DNA of 64,000 bases, from assembly GCF_008639165.1 (NCBI RefSeq), contig NZ_CP029197.1:2046001-2110000 (forward strand), written 5' to 3'. This stretch comes from Streptomyces venezuelae ATCC 10712. Its GTDB lineage: Bacteria > Actinomycetota > Actinomycetes > Streptomycetales > Streptomycetaceae. Of the stretch, positions 1 through 7,048 are shown in pieces. Numbering within the stretch: the first letter of the stretch is position 1; every line of letters begins with the position of its first letter. Below the pieces are notes generated by a model that searched no databases, was not told the origin of the DNA, and was given only the letters and a program-made list of their open reading frames with translations. Position numbers and translations under genes: made by a program.

Positions 1-1
1 G

Positions 2-229
2 CGCATGTGGCGTTCGCTGCTCAGTTTCTTCTCCCGCTGGTGGCAGATCGAGTCGCTGTACCGCGCCAACGCCAAGTACCGACCGATCTGGGAGCCCCGA
101 TTCATGCTCTTCGAGAAGAGTGCGGACCTGCTGCGCATCGGCCTCGCGGCCGGCCGCGCCGAGGGGTTCCTGGAGGCTCCGGGACTGCCGAAGTGGCTGC
201 ACCGCCGCCACCTGGAGAGCGGCCGTTGA
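2..229 (+). CDS. C-terminal fragment of a DUF2156 / phosphatidylglycerol lysyltransferase-type protein (5' truncated by window edge)
   Basis: The frame is open from the left edge to the TGA at 227-229, so only the last 75 or so residues are visible. The stretch reading [17 protein letters not shown], then W-E-P-R-F about ten residues later, is what I recall from the end of the GNAT-like DUF2156 domain of MprF-type lysyltransferases, in which a Phe/Tyr-rich strand precedes an R-F-L/M-hydrophobic motif. In the family this domain transfers lysine from Lys-tRNA to phosphatidylglycerol, or acts as an uncharacterised acyltransferase. The stop overlaps the TTG start of the next gene, so the two are probably cotranscribed. 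A Met codon at 5 is internal, not a start. The N-terminus lies outside the window, so membrane segments cannot be judged. Confidence 0.65.
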   Translation, partial: RMWRSLLSFFSRWWQIESLYRANAKYRPIWEPRFMLFEKSADLLRIGLAAGRAEGFLEAPGLPKWLHRRHLESGR

Positions 230-951
230 GCCGGTCGCACGAGGAGTCCGCCGTCCGTCGCTTCGCCCGCCGCGAGTGGGGTCCGCTGTTCTTCACGGTC
301 CGGACGGCGCTGGTGACCCGGCGCTGGCGGGCGGTGGCCATGACGCTCGGCGCCGTCTGTCTCACCGCTCTCTTCCAGCTGGTGCAGAACCAGGAATGGG
401 GCTACCGGCCGGTCCAGAACATCGGTTCCGTACGGGCCGAGGACCCGCTGTGGCTCGCGCTGCTGCGGACCCCGCTCTCGCTGTTCGTGCCCGCGCTCGA
501 CCTGCCGGTGTGGGGCGCCCTCGCCCAGGTGCTGCTGGTGTTCGGGATCGCCGAGATCTGCGTCGGGCGGTGGCGCACGCTCGCCGTCGCCTATCTGGCC
601 ACCCTCTGCGGGACGCTGTACGCGCGGGTGGGCATCGCCCTCGGCCCGGACGGCCCGTTCGGGCTGCCCGCCTCCGACGCCCGGGTCGTCGACACCGGAC
701 CGTCGGCGGCGGTGGTGGGCCTCGCGGTGTACGTCTGCTGGCGGTACGGGGCCCGGTGGACCGGCGCGCTGGTGGTCCTGGCGATGGTGGTGGAGGTCGT
801 CGTCAAGCCGAACCTGGCGGGCAAGGAGCACCTGGCGGCGATCGCCGGCGTCCTCGTCCTGATCGCGGTCCAGTCCTGGCGGGAGCGTGGTCAGGAGGGC
901 GTGGAGTCCCGGCCGGGGACCCGCTCCTGGAAGCCGCCGATCCAGTCCTGA
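226..951 (+). CDS. Rhomboid-like multi-pass membrane protein
   Basis: This is a 241-residue protein with about five to six hydrophobic segments. I place the start at TTG 226, which overlaps the previous stop and has GGAGAG 7 bases upstream; there is no better in-frame ATG. Two short motifs suggest the rhomboid fold: G-P-S-A around Ser159 (compare GxSx of the catalytic serine loop) and E-H-L-A-A-I-A-G around His201 (compare the His of the last catalytic helix). In true rhomboids the Ser/His dyad cuts substrates within the membrane. Here GxSG is GPSA, so activity is uncertain. The context next to a lysyltransferase-type gene suggests an envelope role. Its last 61 bases overlap the 3' end of the convergent gene. 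Confidence 0.6.
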   Translation: MSRSHEESAVRRFARREWGPLFFTVRTALVTRRWRAVAMTLGAVCLTALFQLVQNQEWGYRPVQNIGSVRAEDPLWLALLRTPLSLFVPALDLPVWGALAQVLLVFGIAEICVGRWRTLAVAYLATLCGTLYARVGIALGPDGPFGLPASDARVVDTGPSAAVVGLAVYVCWRYGARWTGALVVLAMVVEVVVKPNLAGKEHLAAIAGVLVLIAVQSWRERGQEGVESRPGTRSWKPPIQS

Positions 952-1655
952 GCCACCCGCCGGATCTTCGTCCAGCGCTTGTCGTGGCGGTAGGTGCGGA
1001 TCCGGGAGCGGGCCCGGGCCCGGTGACGGCGCCGGTAGAACCGGCGGGACCACCAGGAGCCGGGGCGGGCGAGCCGGACGGCGCCGACGATCGCCACGAA
1101 CGGCACGAAGGCGCCGAAGACCGCCATCCGGAACTTCCCCTTCACCAGGCTGATCAGGATGAAGAGGAAGTTCACCACCAGGGTGAGGATGAAGGTGGCC
1201 CGGTCCTGGCGTTCCTCGGCGGTCATGTCGTCGACGCCGAGCGGTGAGAAGCCGCTGAGGGTGAGCCCGACGAGGGCGGCGGTGAGGACCACCACCTCGA
1301 CGCTCTTGCGGCCCTCGTCGCTCCAGTACACGTCGTCGAGATGGAGGATCAGCGCGAACTCGTCGAGGACGAGCCCCGCGCCGATCCCGAAGACCACGGC
1401 GAAGACGGCCGCGCCGATCCCGTGCCGGTCGCTGCCGACGGCGCCGAATCCGCCGATGACGGTGAGGACCACACCGGGCACGACGTGATGGATGTGGAGG
1501 CCGCCGGAGGAGACGTTCCCGAACGGCCCCTTCCCCGCCCTGATGAGACGGACGATGGTCCTCGTGACCAGGAACGTCACGATGAACGAGGTCAGGGCGA
1601 GGAGCATCGGGAGCTTGCCCGGCTCGACGATGTTGCGGGAGAACCAGTGACCCAT
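891..1655 (-). CDS. Conserved integral membrane protein, function unknown
   Basis: A 254-residue protein starting MGHWFSRN, with hydrophobic segments near residues 12-30, 50-65, 75-95, 125-140, 155-172 and 178-195 and a long Arg-rich basic C-tail (about residues 205-250). Between segments lie conserved-looking polar motifs: G-L-H-I-H-H around residue 50 and D-E-F-A-L-I-L-H-L-D-D-V-Y-W around residues 97-110. Several His, Asp and Glu residues therefore sit near membrane boundaries, which is compatible with a metal site, but I do not recognise the family with certainty. The frame stays open upstream to 1688, but ATG 1655 follows a GGGGTGG stretch and avoids running into the cobS leader. It is divergent from cobS (67 bp apart) and its 3' end overlaps the rhomboid-like gene. 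Confidence 0.6.
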   Translation of the reverse strand: MGHWFSRNIVEPGKLPMLLALTSFIVTFLVTRTIVRLIRAGKGPFGNVSSGGLHIHHVVPGVVLTVIGGFGAVGSDRHGIGAAVFAVVFGIGAGLVLDEFALILHLDDVYWSDEGRKSVEVVVLTAALVGLTLSGFSPLGVDDMTAEERQDRATFILTLVVNFLFILISLVKGKFRMAVFGAFVPFVAIVGAVRLARPGSWWSRRFYRRRHRARARSRIRTYRHDKRWTKIRRVAQDWIGGFQERVPGRDSTPS

Positions 1656-1722
1656 GCCACCCCGTTCCGATTTGAGCGGTATGCGCAATCTACCGTCCGG
1701 AGGCGGCGATTACCCTGCCCGG

Positions 1723-2487
1723 ATGGACGGCCTGCGTTTCGCCTTCGGCACCCTCACCGTGTTCCCCGCCCGCATCACCCGCTGGGACCGGGACGCGGCG
1801 CGCGCCGGCATGCTCTGCGCCCCGCTGGCCGGCCTCGCCGTCGGCCTCTGCGCCGCGGCGCTCGGCGGCGCGTTCCTGGCGCTCGGCTCCGGCCCGCTGC
1901 TCGCGGCCGTCGTCACCACCGCCGTCCCCGCCGCCCTCACCCGGGGCCTCCACCTCGACGGCCTCGCCGACACGGCCGACGGCCTCGGCAGCGCCAAGCC
2001 CGCCGAGGACGCGCTGCGCATCATGAAGCAGTCGGACGTCGGCCCGTTCGGCGTCATCGTGCTGCTGCTCGTGCTGCTCGCCCAGGTCGCCGCCCTCTTC
2101 GCGCTGTACGAGGAGGGCTGGGCGCACGGCGCGGTCGCGGCCGTCCTCGCCGCGACCGTCGCCCGGCTCGCCCTCACCCACGCCTCCCGTCACGGCGTCC
2201 CCGCCGCCAGGCCCGAGGGCCTCGGCGCGATCGTCGCCGCGACGGTCCCGGTCCGCGCGGCCACGCTCGCGACCGGTGGCGTCCTGGTCCTGCTCGCCGC
2301 GACGGGCCTGCTGTTCTCGCCGTACGACGCGGTCCACAACGTGCTGGCGGCCGGCGCGGCCCTCGGGGCGGCGGCCCTGCTGCTGCGCCGCTGCGTACGG
2401 CGGTTGGGCGGGGTCACCGGGGACGTGTTCGGCGCGGTGGAGGAGACCGCGGCGACGGCGGGGCTGGTGGCGCTCGCCCTGGGGTGA
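1723..2487 (+). CDS. cobS: Adenosylcobinamide-GDP ribazoletransferase
   Basis: CobS joins adenosylcobinamide-GDP with alpha-ribazole (or its phosphate) in the last steps of cobalamin assembly at the membrane. The 254-residue length is normal for the family. The diagnostic motif H-L-D-G-L-A-D-T-A-D-G-L sits near residues 84-95, followed by K-Q-S-D-V-G-P-F-G near 111, and there are about six hydrophobic helices. The start is ATG 1723 (M-D-G-L-R-F-A-F-G), which matches the usual N-terminus; the frame is open 23 codons further upstream but that part does not resemble the family. It stands alone here without other cob genes, and I see no cobalamin riboswitch in the 67 bases upstream. Confidence 0.93.
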   Translation: MDGLRFAFGTLTVFPARITRWDRDAARAGMLCAPLAGLAVGLCAAALGGAFLALGSGPLLAAVVTTAVPAALTRGLHLDGLADTADGLGSAKPAEDALRIMKQSDVGPFGVIVLLLVLLAQVAALFALYEEGWAHGAVAAVLAATVARLALTHASRHGVPAARPEGLGAIVAATVPVRAATLATGGVLVLLAATGLLFSPYDAVHNVLAAGAALGAAALLLRRCVRRLGGVTGDVFGAVEETAATAGLVALALG

Positions 2488-2496
2488 CCGGGCAGG

Positions 2497-2512
2497 GGCC
2501 CGTGGACGGGCC
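2497..2512. terminator. Short hairpin between convergent cobS and GH114 gene
   Basis: GGCCCG-TGGA-CGGGCC forms a 6-bp stem exactly in the 25-bp gap between the two convergent genes. It is short and has no U-tract, so it is a weak bidirectional terminator candidate. Confidence 0.35.
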
Positions 2513-3313
2513 TCAGCAGGCCCGGCGCCAGACCCCCAGCTCGTACTTCTTCCGCATCGAGCTGAGGCCCAGCTCGCGCGCCTCCGGGCAGAACTCCTCG
2601 GTCTCCAGCTCGTACTCGACGTGGAAGACCGCCTTGCCCGCCTTCACGAACGGGACCAGCCGGCCGCACTCGTCGTACTCCGCGCACTGCTCGTTGACCG
2701 CGAAGTCGAAGTCGGCCAGCAGCTGCGGGATCTGGTCCAGGTCGTTCTTGAGGCCCACCGCGAGGCCCCGCTCGCGGGCCAGCCGGGCGATCAGACGGTT
2801 GTAGCGGAGCTGGTCGGCGGCGGTCAGGGGGAAGCCGGTGCGGTTGCGATAGCCGTCCATGTTGTCCGGCTCCACCGCGTCGAAGCCCTTGGCCCGGCAC
2901 ATGTCCAGGCGCTTCGCCATGAGGGGGGTGAGGACGTCGATCCGGCGGATGTCGAGCCAGCGCTCGCCCTCCCAGCCGTTGCCCTGGCCGAGTACCGACT
3001 TCGGGAACGCGCCGGCGTCCGGGCGGAAGTCCTCCCAGGCGCCGGTGGAGAGGTAGCAGATGACCTTGCGGCCCCTGCGGTGCAGGTCCGCGACCGTGGC
3101 GGCCGGATGGTCGAAGCCGTCGATGTCGTACACGGGCACGTCGACCGCCGGGTCGAGCCGGCCGCTGAGCTGCCACTGCCAGGCGAGGCCCGGCTTCGGC
3201 CGCCACCGCTCGCCGGACGGCCTCGGATCCGGGCCCGGGCCGGGGTCCTGACTCGTCGTACAGGCCGTGGCGAGCAGCAGCAGGACCGCGAACAGCGGAA
3301 GGACTCGTCTCAT
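2513..3313 (-). CDS. GH114 endo-alpha-1,4-polygalactosaminidase-like lipoprotein (Ega3-like)
   Basis: A 266-residue secreted protein. The N-terminus is a short lipoprotein signal with lipobox L-L-A-T-A-C (Cys18). A TIM-barrel follows with the family signature W-Q-W-Q-L-S-G near residue 45, then V-Y-D-I-D-G-F-D near 61, C-Y-L-S-T-G-A-W near 86, E-P-D-N-M-D-G-Y near 148 and N-E-Q-C near 207. Asp150 and Glu208 are the likely catalytic pair by analogy with fungal Ega3 and the PelA hydrolase domain, which cut alpha-1,4-linked galactosamine polymers. ATG 3313 overlaps the stop of the spherulin-4 gene by 4 bp (ATGA), implying translational coupling. It is the last gene of the exopolysaccharide operon and probably trims or releases the polymer outside the cell. 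Confidence 0.88.
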   Translation of the reverse strand: MRRVLPLFAVLLLLATACTTSQDPGPGPDPRPSGERWRPKPGLAWQWQLSGRLDPAVDVPVYDIDGFDHPAATVADLHRRGRKVICYLSTGAWEDFRPDAGAFPKSVLGQGNGWEGERWLDIRRIDVLTPLMAKRLDMCRAKGFDAVEPDNMDGYRNRTGFPLTAADQLRYNRLIARLARERGLAVGLKNDLDQIPQLLADFDFAVNEQCAEYDECGRLVPFVKAGKAVFHVEYELETEEFCPEARELGLSSMRKKYELGVWRRAC

Positions 3314-3927
3314 CGGGCGGGCTCCAGGAGGTGCGGAAGGGTGCCCCAGGGGTGGGCGCCGGTGCCCGGGACGGCGCAGTGCACCGGCGTGACCGGGCGG
3401 ACGCCGGGCGGGGCCGCGTACACGAGGTGGCAGTAGTGGGCGGCGACCGGCAGGTCGAGCGTCCGGTACGTGTCCCAGGGGCCCTCGAAGGTGACGAGGA
3501 GGTCGGCGAACTCCTCGTAGCCCGGGTCCGGGTGGGCACCGTGGTTGAGCACCAGCGTCCCCGCCCCGGCCGCCCTCGCCGCGACCGCGATCCGGCGGTA
3601 GTGGGCGAGGGCGGCGGGCGCGGTCGCCACCTGGTCGAGGAAGGCGCCGTCGGTGCCGTACCAGTCGCGGTGGCGGAGCAGATCGGTGACGACCTCGGCG
3701 TGCGGCCGGCGCCCGTAGGCGGTGTCCGCGTACCCGAGGAGCGGTACGCCGGCCGCCCGCAGCCGGCCGGCCACCGCGGCGAACGCCGGATCGGGGGCCT
3801 CGCCCGCGCCGCTCGCCGGGTTGACGACGACGCCGTACAGGGAGGGCGCCGCCTCGACCAGTGCCGACCAGGCCTCGGGGCGGTCGGCCGGGTGCTCGTA
3901 GAACGGCACCAGGAGGAAACGATTCAC
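3310..3927 (-). CDS. Spherulation-specific family 4 protein (Sph3 / GH135-like)
   Basis: A 205-residue TIM-barrel-like protein. It begins M-N-R-F-L-L-V-P-F-Y, then has V-V-V-N-P-A-S-G-A-G near residue 33, L-L-G-Y-A-D-T-A-Y-G-R-R near 63 and T-D-G-A-F-L-D-Q near 92-99, all hallmarks of the Spherulin4 family. Fungal Sph3 is a glycoside hydrolase required to make galactosaminogalactan. Asp98 fits the catalytic Asp; the next residue is Gln99 where the family usually has Glu, and Glu148 (V-T-F-E-G-P-W) fits a later acidic residue. I see no signal peptide, so the protein may act inside the cell or by a non-Sec route. It lies 12 bp after the membrane protein gene and overlaps the GH114 gene by 4 bp. 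Confidence 0.85.
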   Translation of the reverse strand: MNRFLLVPFYEHPADRPEAWSALVEAAPSLYGVVVNPASGAGEAPDPAFAAVAGRLRAAGVPLLGYADTAYGRRPHAEVVTDLLRHRDWYGTDGAFLDQVATAPAALAHYRRIAVAARAAGAGTLVLNHGAHPDPGYEEFADLLVTFEGPWDTYRTLDLPVAAHYCHLVYAAPPGVRPVTPVHCAVPGTGAHPWGTLPHLLEPAR

Positions 3928-3939
3928 GGGCCGGATCCC

Positions 3940-5469
3940 CTAGACGCGGTGGGCGGTCGGTCGTACCAGCAGGACACAGGTGAGGACGGCGAGCACGGCC
4001 GCCGCTCCGCCGGCCGCCACCGGACCCGCCGCGGGCTCGACCGTCTCGGCCGCCGCCGCCAGCAGGCACACGGCGGCGGCGCTGAGCACCGCCCCGAAGG
4101 CCTGGAGCAGCAGGCCCAGCCAGAGCACCGTGCCGATCAGGAGCAGGGTGACGAGCCGGGCGGGCTCCGGCAGCGGCGCTCCCGGCCAGGCGAGGGTCGC
4201 GGCGAGGGTGAGGGCGACGAGCACGGTGAGGTAGCCGCCGAGGCAGAGCACCAGGGTGCCGGTGACCGCGCGGCGGAACTCACGGGCGGTGGTGAGGGTC
4301 CGCAGCCGGCTCAGGCTCTCGCCCCGGAAGCGGTGCAGCAGCCACTCGGCGGGCCCCATGGACAGCGTGAGCGCCACGACCGCCCCGGCGCCGCTGACCA
4401 GGGTGTCGCCCACGCCCGCCTGGAGCACCAGCAGACCGCTGCCGAGACCGAACAGTCCGTACGGGAGGGACGCCGCGCGCGGTGGGCCGCCGCGTCCCGC
4501 CGCGCCGCGCCGGACGCCCGGCCGCAGGACGGCCACGGCGAAGGCGACGCTCGCGGTGAGCGCGGTGAGCAGCAGCGCGGCGCGCACCGGGTCGGGCAGG
4601 TCCCAGCGGAAGGCGGGGACGGCTCCGGCGAGCGGCGACAGGGCGCAGAGCAGGGCCCGTTCGCGGCCGAGGACCAGGAGCACGGTCGCGGCGGCGAGGT
4701 AGAGGGACTGCCCGGCGGCGAACAGCGCCGCCGGGGTCTCGCCGGGCGCCGCCGTGGCGAGGGCGACGGCGGTGCCGGCGAGGGCGCCCGCCGGGGCGCC
4801 GACGAGCAGGGCGCGGGCGGCGGCGCGCCGGTCGCCGAGGCCGAGCCAGGTGTAGGCGCGGTGGGACAGGGCCTGGTTCCACACCCAGCCGGTGACGGCG
4901 CCGGCGAGCAGCGGAACCGTTCCGCCGGGGAGCCCGAACCGGCCGGGTTCGCCGGCGAGCAGGGGCGCCGCGAGCACGTACGCGAGGCCGGGCAGCGCGA
5001 AGACGAGCCCGCGCAGGAGACAGCCGGCGAGCCCGGCGTGCCAGGCGTCGCCGGGTGGGGCGGCGGGGGCGGGGTGGCGCCGCTCCACGCGCGCGTAGAG
5101 GTCCTCGGCGAGGGTGAAGGAGTCGGCCCGGCCGTAGGTGAGCCGGATGTGGTCGTCGGTCATGCCGTCGGACTCGAGGATCGCGGCGATCTCGTCGGGG
5201 TGCACAGCGACGGCGGCGAACCCGTCGAGCCGCTCGGCGAGTTCGTCGATGGGGTCGGTGGCGAGGGCGCCGCCGGTGTCGCCGGTGGGGGTGCCGTCCG
5301 TGGCGGTTTCCCCGGTGCCGCCGACGGGGCCGGTGTCGCCGGTGGAGGGCCGTGGGGTGGCGGCGGTGGCCGCCGGTCCCGGCGCGTTCTCCCTTCTCGG
5401 TCGCGGGATCAGCGGCAGCTGGGCCGGGAGGGGGGTCGTCGGGGGTTTCAGCCAGAGGGAGCCGCTCAT
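3940..5469 (-). CDS. Large multi-pass membrane protein of the exopolysaccharide operon
   Basis: A 509-residue protein. Residues 1-70 are Pro/Thr/Gly-rich and disordered. Residues 72-130 form a soluble segment containing D-E-L-A-E-R-L-D-G-F, I-L-E-S-D-G-M-T-D-D and Y-G-R-A-D-S-F-T-L-A-E-D-L-Y. From residue 145 to the end there are roughly 10-12 hydrophobic helices, interrupted near residue 365 by the polar loop G-P-A-E-W-L-L-H-R-F-R-G. The gene overlaps pelF-like by 4 bp and precedes the two hydrolase genes, so the product most likely works with the glycosyltransferase, perhaps as a flippase or channel in the place of PelG. That role is inferred from position only; I do not recognise a characterised family. 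Confidence 0.6.
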   Translation of the reverse strand: MSGSLWLKPPTTPLPAQLPLIPRPRRENAPGPAATAATPRPSTGDTGPVGGTGETATDGTPTGDTGGALATDPIDELAERLDGFAAVAVHPDEIAAILESDGMTDDHIRLTYGRADSFTLAEDLYARVERRHPAPAAPPGDAWHAGLAGCLLRGLVFALPGLAYVLAAPLLAGEPGRFGLPGGTVPLLAGAVTGWVWNQALSHRAYTWLGLGDRRAAARALLVGAPAGALAGTAVALATAAPGETPAALFAAGQSLYLAAATVLLVLGRERALLCALSPLAGAVPAFRWDLPDPVRAALLLTALTASVAFAVAVLRPGVRRGAAGRGGPPRAASLPYGLFGLGSGLLVLQAGVGDTLVSGAGAVVALTLSMGPAEWLLHRFRGESLSRLRTLTTAREFRRAVTGTLVLCLGGYLTVLVALTLAATLAWPGAPLPEPARLVTLLLIGTVLWLGLLLQAFGAVLSAAAVCLLAAAAETVEPAAGPVAAGGAAAVLAVLTCVLLVRPTAHRV

Positions 5470-7022
5470 GCCGGGGTGCCTCCTGTGACGAGGGGCGCGG
5501 AGGTACGGCGCGGGGCGGGGATGCGCAGCCGCAGCTGCGCGGGGGTGACGGCCGGCGCGGGACGCGGCGGGCGGTCGTCGGCCAGTTCGCGGTAGATCCG
5601 GCGGAAGCCGTCCACCGAGCGGTTCAGGGTGAAGCGGTCGATCACCCGCTGCCGGGCCTGGCGGCCGAGTTCGGCGCGGCGGGCCCCGTCGCGGAGGAGG
5701 GCGGTGACGGCGGCGGCCATGACGGCCGGTTCGCGGGGCGGGACGACGAGCCCGGCGTCGCCGACGGCCTCCCGTACCCCGCCGACGTCCGTGGAGACGG
5801 TGGCGCGGCCGCAGGACATGGCCTCGATGAGGGAGAAGGGGAAGCCCTCGCTGATGGAGGAGAGCATCACCACGCTGCCGGCCGCGTAGGCGCTGGGCAC
5901 GTCCGAGACGCGGCCCTCGAAGGTGATCCCGTCGGTGACGCCGAGTTCGGCGGCGAGCTTCTCAAGACGGGTCAGGTAGTCCTCGTTCCCGGCCGGGACG
6001 GGTCCGAACAACCGGAGCCGCAGCGCGGGGAGTTCGGCGCGGCAGATCGCGTACGCCCGGATCAGGGTTTCCAGGTCCTTGATGGGGTCGACCCGCCCGC
6101 ACCAGCTGAGGGTGGGGGTCTCGGGTTCGGGTCCGGCCTCCGGGAAGAGGGCCGGGTCGACGCCGTTGTAGACGGTGCGGATGCGGTCGGCGGGGGCGCC
6201 GCCGCGCTCCTCCCAGCGCCGGTTGTACTGGTTGCACGGGGTGATGAGGTCGGCCTTGCGGTAGCCGAGGGTGTTGAGCTCGCGGTAGAAGCCGAGCATG
6301 AGGGCCTTGACGGGCCAGCGTTGCGCCTCGGTGCGGTAGCCGAGGTAGCGCTCGCGGAGGTAGATGCCGTGTTCGGTGAGCAGGAAGGGCACTCCTTCGA
6401 AGTGCTGTGCGGCGAGCGCCGGGAGGGTGGCGAGGCCGCTGGAGACGGCGTGCGCGACGCCGTCGGTGGATATCCGGGCGGCGAGCGGCCGCAGGGCGTG
6501 TTCCAGCAGGTCGGTGGCGGTGAGCGCGTCGTGGACGGTGGGCCGGGCCGCGAGCGTCGGCAGGTGCGGCATGGTCCAGATCCACATCAGGGAGCGCAGG
6601 GCGGCCTCGGAGCGCAGGGCGGCGGTGAGCCGGCCCTGCCGGGCGAGGGCGGCGAGCTCGTACAGGCTGGTGCCGAAGTCGTAGCCCGCGTCCGGGTCGA
6701 GGAGGGCGAGCAGCAGGCGCTCGTAGGTGTCGAGGAAGTGGCGGCGGGCGCGCCCCCGCAGGGGCCGGCGCGCTCCGGCGAACAGGCCGGGGGCGGCCGG
6801 CCCCTGCGGGAGTCCCCAGAGGGGGTACGCGGTGTGCCGGGTGATGTTGGGCGGCAGCTCCCAGGTGACGGGTTCGCGGCCGCTGCCGGTGAGGGCGAGG
6901 ATCTCGAAGTCGACCTCCGGCATGCCACGGACGAGCTGGTCGCACCAGGTGCTGACGCCGCCGTGGACATGCGGGTAGGTGCCTTCGGTGAGCATGGTGA
7001 CGTGACGGCCACTGCTCGGCAT
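5466..7022 (-). CDS. pelF: PelF-type GT4 glycosyltransferase
   Basis: A 518-residue cytoplasmic GT-B enzyme. The N-terminus H-V-T-M-L-T-E-G-T-Y-P-H-V-H-G-G-V-S-T-W is the PelF signature (E-G-T-Y-P with G-G-V-S). L-T-E-H-G-I-Y-L-R-E-R lies near residue 215, V-Y-N-G-V-D near 280, C-G-R-V-D-P-I-K-D near 305 and the GT4 E-x7-E element E-G-F-P-F-S-L-I-E near 405. PelF polymerises UDP-GalNAc into Pel polysaccharide, and the fungal counterpart Gtb3 serves galactosaminogalactan. ATG 7022 has a GGGGGG-rich ribosome site 8 bases upstream; the open frame continues further upstream but is antisense-like shadow. It lies 26 bp after the deacetylase gene and its stop overlaps the next start (ATGA). Confidence 0.88.
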   Translation of the reverse strand: MPSSGRHVTMLTEGTYPHVHGGVSTWCDQLVRGMPEVDFEILALTGSGREPVTWELPPNITRHTAYPLWGLPQGPAAPGLFAGARRPLRGRARRHFLDTYERLLLALLDPDAGYDFGTSLYELAALARQGRLTAALRSEAALRSLMWIWTMPHLPTLAARPTVHDALTATDLLEHALRPLAARISTDGVAHAVSSGLATLPALAAQHFEGVPFLLTEHGIYLRERYLGYRTEAQRWPVKALMLGFYRELNTLGYRKADLITPCNQYNRRWEERGGAPADRIRTVYNGVDPALFPEAGPEPETPTLSWCGRVDPIKDLETLIRAYAICRAELPALRLRLFGPVPAGNEDYLTRLEKLAAELGVTDGITFEGRVSDVPSAYAAGSVVMLSSISEGFPFSLIEAMSCGRATVSTDVGGVREAVGDAGLVVPPREPAVMAAAVTALLRDGARRAELGRQARQRVIDRFTLNRSVDGFRRIYRELADDRPPRPAPAVTPAQLRLRIPAPRRTSAPLVTGGTPA

Positions 7023-7048
7023 GTGCGGTTCCCCCCAGAACGTGCTGG

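Noticed and set aside
1656..1722. Possible cobalamin riboswitch before cobS
   Set aside because: The gap is only 67 bases and contains no recognisable B12-box or multi-stem structure.
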